A DNA stretch of 48,268 nt from Alteromonas sp. MMG017 (GTDB lineage Bacteria; Pseudomonadota; Gammaproteobacteria; Enterobacterales; Alteromonadaceae): the NCBI RefSeq assembly GCF_018100795.1, contig NZ_JAGJDY010000017.1:1-48268 (forward strand), in the 5' to 3' direction. The translations under genes and the position numbers were made by a program. Under the pieces are notes generated by a model. The model had not been told where the DNA came from and searched no databases. It worked only from the letters and a program-made list of their open reading frames with translations. This document shows positions 7,469 to 17,030 of this stretch, in pieces; position 1 is the first letter of the stretch, and the number at the start of each line of letters is the position of its first letter.

Positions 7469-10135
7469 TTAATCCTTAGGCGCTGGCGGAGCTAATACTT
7501 CGCGGTTGCCGTTGTGACCCTGTGCACTTACGACGCCACTAGATTCCATTTGTTCCACTAATCGTGCTGCGCGATTGTAACCAATTCTGAATTTGCGTTG
7601 CACACTAGAGACACTTGCCCTTCTTGTTTCGGTAACAAAGGCTACGGCTTCATCATAAAATGCATCAAATTCTTGATCTTCACCTTCGGCTTGTTCACCC
7701 GGTAAAAGTACCTCGGCAGACGCTTCGCCATTTAATATCTCATCAATATATTTAGGTGCGCCTCTACGCTTCCAATCTGCCACAACAGCATGAACTTCGT
7801 GGTCGTCCACGAAAGCGCCGTGCACACGAGTTGGAACTGGGCTGCCTGGTGGCAAGTACAACATATCACCCATGCCTAGCAATGCTTCAGCACCTTGTTG
7901 GTCTAAAATGGTACGTGAATCAATTTTACTAGAAACCTGGAATGCAATACGCGTTGGAATATTCGCTTTAATTAAGCCGGTAATAACATCTACCGAAGGA
8001 CGCTGCGTGGCGAGTACCAAGTGAATACCTGCTGCACGGGCCTTTTGTGCAATACGAGCAATTAGTTCTTCTACTTTTTTGCCTACAATCATCATCATGT
8101 CGGCGAATTCATCTACCACAACCACAATAGCGGGCAGCTTTTCTAAATCTGGCGCATGAGGCTCCATGCTTTCTTCACTCTTCCAAAGCGGGTCTTGAAT
8201 AGGCGTGCCAGCGGCAATCGCTTCTTCCACTTTTGCGTTGTAGCCTTTTAAGTTTCTTACCCCTAAAGCGCTCATTAAGCGATAACGACGCTCCATCTCA
8301 CCTACACACCAACGAAGGGCGTTCGCCGCTTCTTTCATGTCGGTAACCACTTCAGCAAGTAAATGCGGAATACCTTCATATACCGATAGCTCAAGCATTT
8401 TGGGGTCAATCATGATCATACGTACATCTTCTGGCGTGCTCTTATACAGCAAGCTTAAGATCATGACGTTAACACCAACCGACTTACCTGAACCGGTAGT
8501 ACCCGCTACCAACAAGTGAGGCATTTTAGCCAAATCTACTATTACAGGCTTACCGGAAATATCCGCACCTAATACCATGGTAAGCGGTGAACTATTACGC
8601 TGGAAGGCATCACCACCAATCACTTCACTCAAACGCACCATTTCGCGCTTTTTGTTTGGAAGCTCAAGGCCTATAACGGATTTGCCCGGTATAACTTCTA
8701 CCACACGCACTGATATTGCCGACATGGCGCGAGCCAAATCTTTAGATAACCCCGTAATTTTGCTTACCTTCACTCCAGGTGCTAAGTCTAGCTCGAAGCG
8801 TGTAATAACAGGGCCTGGGTATACACCCACAACATTGGCTTCAATATTAAAGTCAGCCAGTTTCTCTTCAACCAGCCTTGATATGCCATCTATCTCTTCT
8901 TGCGTGAGTGGATTCTCGTGTTTATCTGCACGCTCAAGCAAGTCGAACGACGGCATAGCAGTAATAGGTTCGCTCCCCTCCCCTTCAACACGGGTAATGG
9001 ATTTTGCACCCATCGCAACCGGCGTAAAAGGTTGATGAGCCGGTTTTGGCGCTACTGATTCAGGAGCAGGCGCTGGCGTCTCTGCATTAACAGGCTCAGC
9101 GGTTTGTTGGGCCTCAGTCGCTTGCGTTTCATCTAACGTATCGGTTTGCGACATGTCGAAGGTTGGTTCAATCATTTCTTCTGACTGTGATTCAGCGACG
9201 TGATGATTGTCTGCTACCTCGTCTTTGCTAGAAGGCTTAGCCTCTTTCACTTTATTGCGTACCGCTTCACGCATACCCGATAACGAAAAGCTCGACTTAG
9301 GTTTATTTTCACTTTCAGTACTAGCAGGCGTGTGGCTTTGGGTTTCAAAAGGCGGTACATCATCTTGGTCAAACACATCATCTGGAATGCCAAATGACGG
9401 TTCACTGCGCTCAGCCTTAGGTGGCGGCGTATAAACGGGTTCAGGCGTTTCTGCAGGCTCTGCACGCATGCTGGTGATATCTAATTCTTCATTTTCAGGC
9501 TTTGCACTGCGAGAAGGTAGCGCAAGCCTTGGCATATCAAGCGCTAATGCCTGTTGTGGTAAAGACACACATTTGCGCCCAAACCAAAGCGTCATTTCAC
9601 CTAGTCTGTCCACAATACTTAACCAGCTAATGCCCGTTAATAAGGTAAAGCCGGTACAGAAAAAGCACAGAAGCAACAAAATCGTGCCTGCGGTATTAAA
9701 GTACGGCACAAGGGCTGAACTAATAACATCGCCCACAAAGCCGCCGGCAGAAAAGTTGTATATGTCGTCAAAATTTATACTGGCAATGCCCGTGGCACCT
9801 AGTGCCATTAATAAACCACCAATAATGCGCAAACCTATTGTGAGGTAATCGAACTCTTCTAGGGCTTTAATGTGTTGGAATAAAAACCAACCTAAAAAGG
9901 CTGCACCAAAAGGAAGGAGGTAAGCTAAGAAGCCAAAAGAGAAAAGTAATAAATCGGCACTCCACGCGCCGGTAGAGCCTACCCAGTTATGTACGTCTAA
10001 TTGCAAGCCGGCTTGGCTCCAGCCAGGGTCGCCCGGATGAAAAGATACTAATGCCAGCAATAAGAAAAAGGCGAAGACACAGGCTATAATCATGCCGGCT
10101 TCCCAAATTCGCTGAATCCCTGTTAATTGCGTCAT
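7469..10135 (-). CDS. ftsK: DNA translocase FtsK
   Basis: Septum-anchored DNA pump that aligns chromosome termini and activates XerCD recombination at dif. About four transmembrane helices fill residues 10-180. A Pro/Glu/Thr-rich linker (about 200-390) follows, much shorter than that of the 1329-aa E. coli protein. The RecA-like motor has Walker A (AGTTGSGKSVG) and Walker B (VVVVDEFADMMM), with the ATQRPSVDVITG segment after it. The C-terminal gamma winged-helix domain (EAVAFVTETRRASVSSVQRK onward) reads KOPS. Total length is 888 aa. Confidence 0.96.
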   Translation of the reverse strand: MTQLTGIQRIWEAGMIIACVFAFFLLLALVSFHPGDPGWSQAGLQLDVHNWVGSTGAWSADLLLFSFGFLAYLLPFGAAFLGWFLFQHIKALEEFDYLTIGLRIIGGLLMALGATGIASINFDDIYNFSAGGFVGDVISSALVPYFNTAGTILLLLCFFCTGFTLLTGISWLSIVDRLGEMTLWFGRKCVSLPQQALALDMPRLALPSRSAKPENEELDITSMRAEPAETPEPVYTPPPKAERSEPSFGIPDDVFDQDDVPPFETQSHTPASTESENKPKSSFSLSGMREAVRNKVKEAKPSSKDEVADNHHVAESQSEEMIEPTFDMSQTDTLDETQATEAQQTAEPVNAETPAPAPESVAPKPAHQPFTPVAMGAKSITRVEGEGSEPITAMPSFDLLERADKHENPLTQEEIDGISRLVEEKLADFNIEANVVGVYPGPVITRFELDLAPGVKVSKITGLSKDLARAMSAISVRVVEVIPGKSVIGLELPNKKREMVRLSEVIGGDAFQRNSSPLTMVLGADISGKPVIVDLAKMPHLLVAGTTGSGKSVGVNVMILSLLYKSTPEDVRMIMIDPKMLELSVYEGIPHLLAEVVTDMKEAANALRWCVGEMERRYRLMSALGVRNLKGYNAKVEEAIAAGTPIQDPLWKSEESMEPHAPDLEKLPAIVVVVDEFADMMMIVGKKVEELIARIAQKARAAGIHLVLATQRPSVDVITGLIKANIPTRIAFQVSSKIDSRTILDQQGAEALLGMGDMLYLPPGSPVPTRVHGAFVDDHEVHAVVADWKRRGAPKYIDEILNGEASAEVLLPGEQAEGEDQEFDAFYDEAVAFVTETRRASVSSVQRKFRIGYNRAARLVEQMESSGVVSAQGHNGNREVLAPPAPKD

Positions 10136-10375
10136 AACCCTAAATCACTTATTAAACTAAATTGATGTTTCGATGTTGTGATAATTCTATCGATAAAGAA
10201 GAATACAAATGCAGTGCCAATATTATCGTAATGTTTTCAATAAGTAATTTATTAATAAGGTGTATTACAAACCTGTTTACTTACACCCACTATTGCGAGT
10301 CAAATTCACACTAACAATAACCACTGTATTTTTGCACAGCCTATCACAAATGCCCATAATTGAGCCATGCTTTCA

Positions 10376-10861
10376 TTACTTCAAATTTATTCGAAGCGAT
10401 GTTGTACTCTTCACTTCTTCCATTACCACATAGGTTCGTGACTCACTCACCCCCGGAAGGCGCAGTAAAGTGTCGCCTAACAATCTACGATAGCTAGACA
10501 TGTCTGCAACTCGGGCTTTTAGCAAAAAGTCAAAATCCCCAGAGACTAGATGGCACTCTTGTATATCGTCATGAAGCCTAACTGCCGCAGAAAATTCTGC
10601 GAAGATATCTACCGACGTCTTCGTTAACGTTATTTCTACAAAAACAAGCATGGCGGCGCCCAGCTTTTCTGGATCAACCACAGCATGGTAGCCTTTTATA
10701 TAGCCTTGGCTCTCTAAACGCTTCACACGCTCTAAGCAAGGACTAGGGCTTAAACCCACGTCTTTAGCCAATTCAACATTTGATATACGCCCATTTTTTT
10801 GTAGCGAAATCAGTATATTCCTGTCTATTCGGTCAAGGTGTTTTGGAGTCTTTACCAGCAT
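10376..10861 (-). CDS. lrp: leucine-responsive regulator Lrp
   Basis: Global feast/famine transcription factor. The N-terminal helix-turn-helix (RISNVELAKDVGLSPSPCL, about residues 25-43) and the C-terminal RAM domain with IQECHLVSGDFDFLL and LLRLPGVSESRTYVVMEE follow E. coli Lrp very closely. It is 161 aa (E. coli 164) and the upstream neighbour of ftsK, as in E. coli. It is divergent from ald, so it may regulate alanine catabolism directly, as Lrp-type proteins do in several bacteria. The 240 bp between ftsK and lrp show no further gene. Confidence 0.95.
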   Translation of the reverse strand: MLVKTPKHLDRIDRNILISLQKNGRISNVELAKDVGLSPSPCLERVKRLESQGYIKGYHAVVDPEKLGAAMLVFVEITLTKTSVDIFAEFSAAVRLHDDIQECHLVSGDFDFLLKARVADMSSYRRLLGDTLLRLPGVSESRTYVVMEEVKSTTSLRINLK

Positions 10862-10900
10862 ATTTTATTCCGACTAAATCGTGCTATACAAGATTATATG

Positions 10901-10951
10901 CTGCAACTGATATTTTTTCAGCACATAGTTCGTTTTTATCTCACGTATACT
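10901..10951 (+). promoter_or_regulatory. ald promoter region with candidate Lrp site
   Basis: CTGATATTTTTTCAG at 10907-10921 agrees with 11 of 15 positions of the E. coli Lrp consensus and lies inside a wider GCTG...CAGC dyad. A good -10 (TATACT, 10946-10951) follows, without a recognisable -35 at 17 bp. That is what an activator-dependent promoter would look like. Binding by Lrp is an inference. Confidence 0.45.
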
Positions 10952-11007
10952 GAATCAAATAATAATCGGCAAGTGAGCCACTGGGCTAATCAATTAGAGG
11001 AAAAGTT

Positions 11008-12138
11008 ATGTTAATCGGTGTACCAAAAGAAATTAAGAACCATGAATATCGCGTTGGCTTAACGCCTGCGGCAGTAAAAGAGTTTACCAGTCATGGTCAT
11101 TCAGTGTTAGTGCAAACACTAGCTGGCGATGCAATTGGTTTTACCGATGAAATGTACGTTGAAGCTGGTGCTTCTATCGCATCTACTGCTGAGCAAGTTT
11201 TTGCTGAAGCGGAAATGATTATTAAAGTTAAAGAGCCACAAACGAATGAATGTAAAATGCTTCGTAAAGGCCAAACCCTTTACACTTACCTTCATTTGGC
11301 ACCAGATCCTACACAGACAGAGCTTCTTATTGCTTCTGGCGCAACCTGTATCGCTTATGAAACCGTCACCGACGACCGTGGTGGTTTACCATTGTTAGCG
11401 CCAATGAGCGAAGTGGCTGGCCGTATGTCAGTTCAAGCCGGTGCACATTACCTAGAAAAAGCACATGGCGGCAGCGGTACACTATTGGGCGGCGTTCCTG
11501 GCGTAGCACCGGGTAAAGTGCTTATCATTGGTGGTGGTGTTGTAGGCACGCAAGCCGCTAAAATGGCCTTAGGCCTAGGCGCAGACGTGACTATTTTAGA
11601 CCGTTCACTTCCTCGCCTTCGTCAGTTAGATGACATTTTTAATGGCCAAGTTAAAACGGTTTACTCAACCGTTGATGCGATTGAGCATTATTCGTCAAAA
11701 GCTGATCTTGTTGTTGGCGCTGTACTTATTCCTGGTGCAGCAGCACCTAAGCTACTTAACCGCGAACAAATTGCGGCTATGAAGCCAGGCTCTGTATTGG
11801 TTGATGTTGCTATCGACCAAGGTGGTTGTTTTGAAACCTCTAAAGCCACTACACACCAAGACCCTGTATACATTATCGACGACGTAGTGCATTACTGTGT
11901 TGCGAATATGCCAGGTGGTGTTGCACGTACCTCTACTATGGCCCTTAACAATGCGACGCTACCATTTGGTTTAGCGTTAGCGAATAAAGGCCCTGCAAAA
12001 GCCATGCTTGAAGATAAGCACTTATTGAACGGTCTTAACGTTCATGAAGGCAAAGTGACCTATAAAGCAGTTGTTGACGCTTTAGGTGAAAAGTTAGGTT
12101 TAACTTACACACCTGCTGAAGAAGCACTAAACGCTTAA
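11008..12138 (+). CDS. ald: alanine dehydrogenase
   Basis: NAD-dependent oxidative deamination of L-alanine to pyruvate and ammonia. The N-terminus MLIGVPKEIKNHEYRVGLTP is characteristic. Lys and His catalytic positions appear in KVKEPQ and YLHLAP, and the Rossmann fingerprint IIGGGVVGTQAAKMALGLGADV lies near residues 172-193. The length (376 aa) is usual. GAGGAAAAG precedes the ATG. It is transcribed away from lrp with 146 bp between them, and is followed by two hairpins. Confidence 0.96.
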   Translation: MLIGVPKEIKNHEYRVGLTPAAVKEFTSHGHSVLVQTLAGDAIGFTDEMYVEAGASIASTAEQVFAEAEMIIKVKEPQTNECKMLRKGQTLYTYLHLAPDPTQTELLIASGATCIAYETVTDDRGGLPLLAPMSEVAGRMSVQAGAHYLEKAHGGSGTLLGGVPGVAPGKVLIIGGGVVGTQAAKMALGLGADVTILDRSLPRLRQLDDIFNGQVKTVYSTVDAIEHYSSKADLVVGAVLIPGAAAPKLLNREQIAAMKPGSVLVDVAIDQGGCFETSKATTHQDPVYIIDDVVHYCVANMPGGVARTSTMALNNATLPFGLALANKGPAKAMLEDKHLLNGLNVHEGKVTYKAVVDALGEKLGLTYTPAEEALNA

Positions 12139-12152
12139 GCAATGCTTGATTA

Positions 12153-12177
12153 TGCTAGTGCGGTAAAAGCACTAGCA
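12153..12177 (+). repeat. hairpin downstream of ald
   Basis: Perfect 9-bp inverted repeat TGCTAGTGC / GCACTAGCA with a 7-base loop, 15 bp after the ald stop and just before a proper terminator. It may stabilise the mRNA 3' end. Confidence 0.6.
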
Positions 12178-12180
12178 AAT

Positions 12181-12237
12181 AAAAACGCCCAGTAAGTGGT
12201 TAGCATATTGAATGCATTCACGACTGGGCGTTTTTTT
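12181..12237 (+). terminator. terminator of ald
   Basis: AAAAACGCCCAG pairs with CTGGGCGTTTTTTT across a 31-base insert and ends in seven T. On the other strand the same stem may stop pyrF transcription. Confidence 0.8.
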
Positions 12238-12310
12238 GTGTGCTTTTTGTGTGTACCCTATGTGTGTATTTTTTGGTTTTTTTATTTTTGGGCAGTTAGC
12301 TATTTGGCAA

Positions 12311-13006
12311 TTAACTGATAGACGCGTTTACCTGCTTCAATACTTCCATAGGTTCGCTAGCTTGCGTGATAGGTCGTCCCATCACTAAGTAGCTTACGCC
12401 ACTGTCTATTGCTTCTGGCGGCGTCATTACGCGCTTTTGATCGCCCGCATCACTGCCCTTGGGGCGGATACCCGGCGTAACCAACAAAAAGTCTTCGCCG
12501 ATTTCATTGCGTAGCATTGCCGCTTCTTTAGCAGAACACACCACACCATCTAAACCCGCTTGGGCAGTTAACGACGCTAAGCGTAATACTTGTTGCTCAG
12601 GCGTTACATTATCAATTACGCCACTTAGCTGCGATTGATCCATACTGGTTAGTACCGTTACCGCAATTAATTTGGTTTCAGGTCGGCTACTTTGTGCGAT
12701 GCCTTCTTTGGCTGCCTGCATCATTGGAAGCCCACCACTGGCGTGCACGTTTACCATCCACACACCTAGTTCAGCAGCGGCTTTGCACGCTTTACCTACC
12801 GTGTTTGGAATATCGTGAAATTTCAAATCAAGAAAAACGTCGAAGCCTTTAGCCACTAAAGATTTTACAAACTCAGGGCCAAATAAGGTGAACATCTCTT
12901 TGCCCACTTTAACTTTACACAGGCTGGGATCTAATTGGTCTACAAACGAAAGTGCTTGTTCTTGGTTGTCATAGTCGAGTGCAACAATAACGCGAGGTTC
13001 TTGCAT
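12311..13006 (-). CDS. pyrF: orotidine 5'-phosphate decarboxylase
   Basis: Last step of UMP biosynthesis. The 231-aa TIM barrel starts with VIVALDYDN and carries the catalytic DLKFHDIPNTV motif (Lys-His-Asp array, near residues 60-70). The phosphate-binding end has VTPGIRP and YLVMGRPI. The ATG lies 7 bp from the lapB stop, in the conserved lapA-lapB-pyrF arrangement. Confidence 0.97.
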   Translation of the reverse strand: MQEPRVIVALDYDNQEQALSFVDQLDPSLCKVKVGKEMFTLFGPEFVKSLVAKGFDVFLDLKFHDIPNTVGKACKAAAELGVWMVNVHASGGLPMMQAAKEGIAQSSRPETKLIAVTVLTSMDQSQLSGVIDNVTPEQQVLRLASLTAQAGLDGVVCSAKEAAMLRNEIGEDFLLVTPGIRPKGSDAGDQKRVMTPPEAIDSGVSYLVMGRPITQASEPMEVLKQVNASIS

Positions 13007-13013
13007 GGTGAAG

Positions 13014-14183
13014 TTATTCTCCGTCTAGCCCTTTTATCGGTTTTACTACGCCCCATTTTTTACATGAAGGACATAGCCAGTAGAGTTTACGCCCAGAAAA
13101 TCCACAGCTATGGCAGCGGTATTTAGGGCGTTGCATCATTTGCTTCTCTACTAATTCTTTTAATATACGTAAACTCTCTGCTGAGGTCTTATCGTCTAAT
13201 TGATCGATATATAAACCCATTAGGGTTTTAAAACCACGCATGGTTGGGCGTTTACGTAATTGTTCTAATAGGTAATCTGCTGCTTGAGTGGTATCGCCTT
13301 TTTTAAGCAATACATCAACCATGGCAAGGTACGAGGTTGCACACTCTTGCCAGTGGGCTTCTAAGCTTTCCTCGAAACTATCCCAATCACCGGTTTCTTC
13401 CGCAATTTTTTCTAAACTGGGCACCGCTTCACTGAACCAATTGATATCACGCTCGGCCACTTGTACAAAATAAGCCCGTGCGTCAGTGTAGCGTTGTTGT
13501 TGAAGTGCTAGCTGTCCAAGCATTAACCAAGGTCTTACTGCATGCTCATCGGCATTAACGGCCTTTTGAAGTAAAGATAACGCAGAACCCTGCTCATCGT
13601 CTTTTAGTTTCGCTACCGCGTGCTCACAATAGAAATGCGCTAAACGTTCGCACACATCATCGTTGTCGCCATGGCATTCCACCATGCGTTCGGCAAGCTC
13701 AATGGCTCTGTCCCACTCTTTCGTGGTTTGGTAAATACTAAATAACTGTGTTTGTGCTACCAAATAGTGTTTGTCGCTATTGAGTAGTTGAAGAAAAGCA
13801 TTTTCAGCCCGCTCTAAAAAACCGGCGTGAGTGTAATCATGGCCAAGTTCTTTTAGCGCACTTTCACGTTGCGTGGGTTGCAACTCGTCTCGGCTTACTA
13901 GGTTTTGGTGAACCTTAATGGCTCTGTCTATTTCGCCCCGGTGACGAAAAAAGCTGCCCATCGCAATATGAGTTTCAACCGTGTCGCTGTTCACGTTAAT
14001 CATTTTAATTAACGTGTCTACCGCTTTATCGGGTTGATCGGAAAGGAGGAAGTTTAAGCCTTTATAGTAATGCTTAGAAAGAATACTAGACTGTTTACGT
14101 TGTGCTTGGCGAACACTGTTACGGCCCATAATCCATCCGTAACCTGCTGCAACAGGCAAAAGTAAAAACAGCAGTTCGAGCAT
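13014..14183 (-). CDS. lapB: lipopolysaccharide assembly protein LapB (YciM)
   Basis: Inner-membrane-anchored TPR protein that controls LpxC turnover with FtsH and so balances LPS and phospholipid synthesis. It has one N-terminal membrane helix (residues 1-20), then TPR-like helices through about residue 340. The C-terminal rubredoxin-like metal site has two cysteine pairs (CHSCG and CPSC). The length (389 aa) equals E. coli. It lies 1 bp downstream of lapA. Confidence 0.95.
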   Translation of the reverse strand: MLELLFLLLPVAAGYGWIMGRNSVRQAQRKQSSILSKHYYKGLNFLLSDQPDKAVDTLIKMINVNSDTVETHIAMGSFFRHRGEIDRAIKVHQNLVSRDELQPTQRESALKELGHDYTHAGFLERAENAFLQLLNSDKHYLVAQTQLFSIYQTTKEWDRAIELAERMVECHGDNDDVCERLAHFYCEHAVAKLKDDEQGSALSLLQKAVNADEHAVRPWLMLGQLALQQQRYTDARAYFVQVAERDINWFSEAVPSLEKIAEETGDWDSFEESLEAHWQECATSYLAMVDVLLKKGDTTQAADYLLEQLRKRPTMRGFKTLMGLYIDQLDDKTSAESLRILKELVEKQMMQRPKYRCHSCGFSGRKLYWLCPSCKKWGVVKPIKGLDGE

Positions 14184-14184
14184 A

Positions 14185-14442
14185 TTAGTGTTCTTTTTTC
14201 AGGCTATTGATTTTTGAATTCGCCGACAACAACTGAACGCGTAAACGTAACCAGCTTGCTGACATAATAAGTATCCCTACTAACACACCCAAAGAAAGCG
14301 CAATCGCAATAAGGGTGGAAACCCGCATGTTAGCTTGAGCAATAAGATAGTTAACGGTGATATAGGCTTCGTTTTGTGTGCCAATGACAAAAGCAAATGT
14401 CAGTAATATCAAAATGGCGAGTATTGTGAGGATCCCTTTCAA
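14185..14442 (-). CDS. lapA: LapA-type inner-membrane protein (DUF1049)
   Basis: Small partner of LapB in LPS assembly. It has two transmembrane helices (LTILAILILLTFAFVIGTQN and a second around TLIAIALSLGVLVGILIM), and the motif GTQNEAYITVNYLI is typical of the family. No ATG is available. A TTG at 14440-14442 preceded by AAGAAGGG gives about 85 aa. Upstream in-frame starts up to 14505 exist but add residues not expected in the family. It abuts lapB. Confidence 0.85.
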   Translation of the reverse strand: MKGILTILAILILLTFAFVIGTQNEAYITVNYLIAQANMRVSTLIAIALSLGVLVGILIMSASWLRLRVQLLSANSKINSLKKEH

Positions 14443-14537
14443 GACCAAACCCTTCTTGTACGTAATTAATAAAGAATAGCAAAATGCAGCAAGAGATAAC
14501 ACCAAAACCCAAGGTTTTAGTTGAGCTTACGTTAGCG

Positions 14538-16877
14538 TTACGCGGTGGCTTCATCTTCAGATAAAGGGCGCTCTTGCTTTGCAATTAATTTGGCCATAAC
14601 CAAGTCGTGATGCAATGCAGACATATTAGTCACAAAAATACAGTGTGTATAGCCAGCTTGCATGGTTTCTAATTTATCGTACATTGCCTTATCAAGTTTA
14701 GACAGCTGTGCTAAACGCTTCTTCGTCAGCGGTGTGGTGGCGCCATAACAGCGTATAGCTGTGACATTAGTGGCACTCACCTGCACTTTCTCTTCTTCTA
14801 ACTGATTTTGAATTTGCGTGCGCAATTTCGAATAAAGAAAATCGCTTTCTTTTATGTATACCAAGCGATTGTCGCTTTTACGTACACAATGCACTACAAG
14901 GTTGTTTTCAACATCGCCTTTAAACATGGCTTCAAGCATCATGGATTTAGGCTTGGCCACTGCTTTATCGGCAAAAAAACCATGCAATGGAATAATGTTG
15001 GCGGTACGAGAAAAAGGGTATAAATCGTCAGATGAATCACTTTGATAAACGGTTTTGAGCCTATCCAGAATATGCCTATTCATTACGCACAGCACAGCAA
15101 GCGAAGGCATATGCCGTACGGCTAATTCCCAAATGAATCGGTGAGTTGAGCGTTGAATACGGGCTATGTCTCTAATTTTGAAATACGCGGTATTTTCTTC
15201 AACCATGGCATCAACACTTGCCCCTGCCTTAGATTTTTTCACATCTTCTAAGCATAAGCGCACAACGCCCGACGTGGCGTCGTAGTGAACAACTTTGTAT
15301 TTCTCGTTTTTGATTTTAAGGTCGGGGACCGATACCCGCACTTCGCTTTGCAGTTCAGTGCCTGGGGCAACCATTAACTTCATGCCACTGGCAGACAAAT
15401 CGGCAACGCGAACATCAATTGAAGATAGCAGCCCTACTTTTATCATCGCTGCCTTATCGATGATATAACGGGTTTCAGAGCGCCTATCAAGGTCATCTTC
15501 CATCACGAAATCAATAGACCAATTATCGCCAGAAGCACGTAGTGTTTTCGATAAGGGCTTAAAATCACACTTCTCGCTAAGGGTTAAGTTAGTAAGGTAC
15601 ATAGAAATATCACGGCAGTACATTACATGGCTTAACGCGGCTAGGTGCTCAAACTCTTTGCTAGGAATATCATGAATAGCGAAGGCTTTTACTTTGTCTT
15701 CACGGCTCACATCTTCTAAGCGGCACTGCGTGCAAGTGAACTCGCCGCTTTTAACCAGTAGATATATTATGGCATTGAGTTGTCCAAGTTCTACTAATTG
15801 GCGATGCGTTGCCGTGATGGTAATTGCACCGCTTTTGGTTTTAATGACTCCGTGAAAAATAAACGCTTCATTATACTTATTTAGTTCTTGAACCAGATTT
15901 TCAAAATGCGCTTTGTCTTGCAGACTGGCCAGTAATTTTTCTGAATTATTATTATCCACATTCGCTTTAGTAAATAGCGCAATAATGGGTTTGAGTGATT
16001 TTTGATGGGCTGAAAGAAACACCGGCAACCATGGGCTGTTTTCTAAAATACGGTCTCGCTCAAGGTCTTGCATTGCCCTTTCAATTTCTAAGTCTCGCTG
16101 CAAGGGCTGTTTATACGAGGTGCCTTTAATGTAGCGCTTTAAATTATTAAGCAGGCTAAGATCGGTTTCAGATGAAATCGTAAAAAATGACTCGTACTTA
16201 CCTAAGTGCTTATTATATTTAATGGCATCGAGTTCGTAGGTAATTTCTGTAGGTTCAGTAGTTAACCCCATCACCTCAGGGATAACGAAGGTAACAATAT
16301 CACCGGTGGTTACGTTAGGCGGTCGTTTTGTTTCTACAGCAATACTCGTAAACGAAAGCGAGCTAACCGTGCAATGCCTGCCCTTTTCAAAATCTATAGA
16401 AGATACAGTGAAGTTGGGCCGAACGGCGATGTCGTCACCAAAATCGATATCGGTAAATGATTGGCTTTCAACATTGAATGCTTCAACAATTTTTTTAAAC
16501 TGATCGCGCTTGATTTGTGTTTGATAAAAGTCGGAGTTCATTACCGATTCAAACACGCCTACCGTATATCGCTCTTGATATAAGGCAGTTTCATTTTGAA
16601 GAATTTTAGCGCCCACTTTGTCTAAGCGCATGGGAATACCAAAATGCTTAAACTTCATAACAGGGAATTTGGCGAATGCAGAATTATCCGCAGATGCATC
16701 AGTTAGAGACGTAAGCCTTACAACTTCTTCTTTAATGATTTTGCGGATATTGCCAGGGAGCCGTTTTGAAAATTTATTAATACCTTCCAATAAGCGGTTT
16801 TGTTGCTCATAGGGGATCAAGGCACGAATAAGCGGCTGATATTGCTTTATAATTTGTTGTTCTTCGCCGGCCGACAT
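14538..16877 (-). CDS. large PilZ-domain protein, probable cyclic-di-GMP receptor
   Basis: A 779-aa cytoplasmic protein with a canonical PilZ domain around residues 463-545 (ATG numbering). RSETR matches the RxxxR arginine motif, and DLSASG matches DxSxxG, both needed to bind c-di-GMP. An earlier segment (FTVSSIDFEKGRHCTVSSLSF...) looks like a second, degenerate PilZ-like barrel. The C-terminal 230 residues are not recognised. A GTG start at 16892 would add five residues. It lies between ihfB and lapA, a place where E. coli has no such gene. Its output is unknown. Confidence 0.8.
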   Translation of the reverse strand: MSAGEEQQIIKQYQPLIRALIPYEQQNRLLEGINKFSKRLPGNIRKIIKEEVVRLTSLTDASADNSAFAKFPVMKFKHFGIPMRLDKVGAKILQNETALYQERYTVGVFESVMNSDFYQTQIKRDQFKKIVEAFNVESQSFTDIDFGDDIAVRPNFTVSSIDFEKGRHCTVSSLSFTSIAVETKRPPNVTTGDIVTFVIPEVMGLTTEPTEITYELDAIKYNKHLGKYESFFTISSETDLSLLNNLKRYIKGTSYKQPLQRDLEIERAMQDLERDRILENSPWLPVFLSAHQKSLKPIIALFTKANVDNNNSEKLLASLQDKAHFENLVQELNKYNEAFIFHGVIKTKSGAITITATHRQLVELGQLNAIIYLLVKSGEFTCTQCRLEDVSREDKVKAFAIHDIPSKEFEHLAALSHVMYCRDISMYLTNLTLSEKCDFKPLSKTLRASGDNWSIDFVMEDDLDRRSETRYIIDKAAMIKVGLLSSIDVRVADLSASGMKLMVAPGTELQSEVRVSVPDLKIKNEKYKVVHYDATSGVVRLCLEDVKKSKAGASVDAMVEENTAYFKIRDIARIQRSTHRFIWELAVRHMPSLAVLCVMNRHILDRLKTVYQSDSSDDLYPFSRTANIIPLHGFFADKAVAKPKSMMLEAMFKGDVENNLVVHCVRKSDNRLVYIKESDFLYSKLRTQIQNQLEEEKVQVSATNVTAIRCYGATTPLTKKRLAQLSKLDKAMYDKLETMQAGYTHCIFVTNMSALHHDLVMAKLIAKQERPLSEDEATA

Positions 16878-16999
16878 TGGTACACCATGCACCGTATTTA
16901 ATTAACTACAATCTATTCAGATTTAAAAATAAAACCTGCATCCAGATATTAATTTAAACTTAAGTTACGAATATACCAAATTTTTTTTCAATAGATATA

Positions 17000-17028
17000 A
17001 AAAAACCGCAACAAGTGCGGTTTTTTTT
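17000..17028 (-). terminator. terminator of ihfB
   Basis: AAAAACCGCA / TGCGGTTTTT stem with a short loop and A/T tracts on both sides, directly after the ihfB stop. Confidence 0.9.
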
Positions 17029-17030
17029 AT

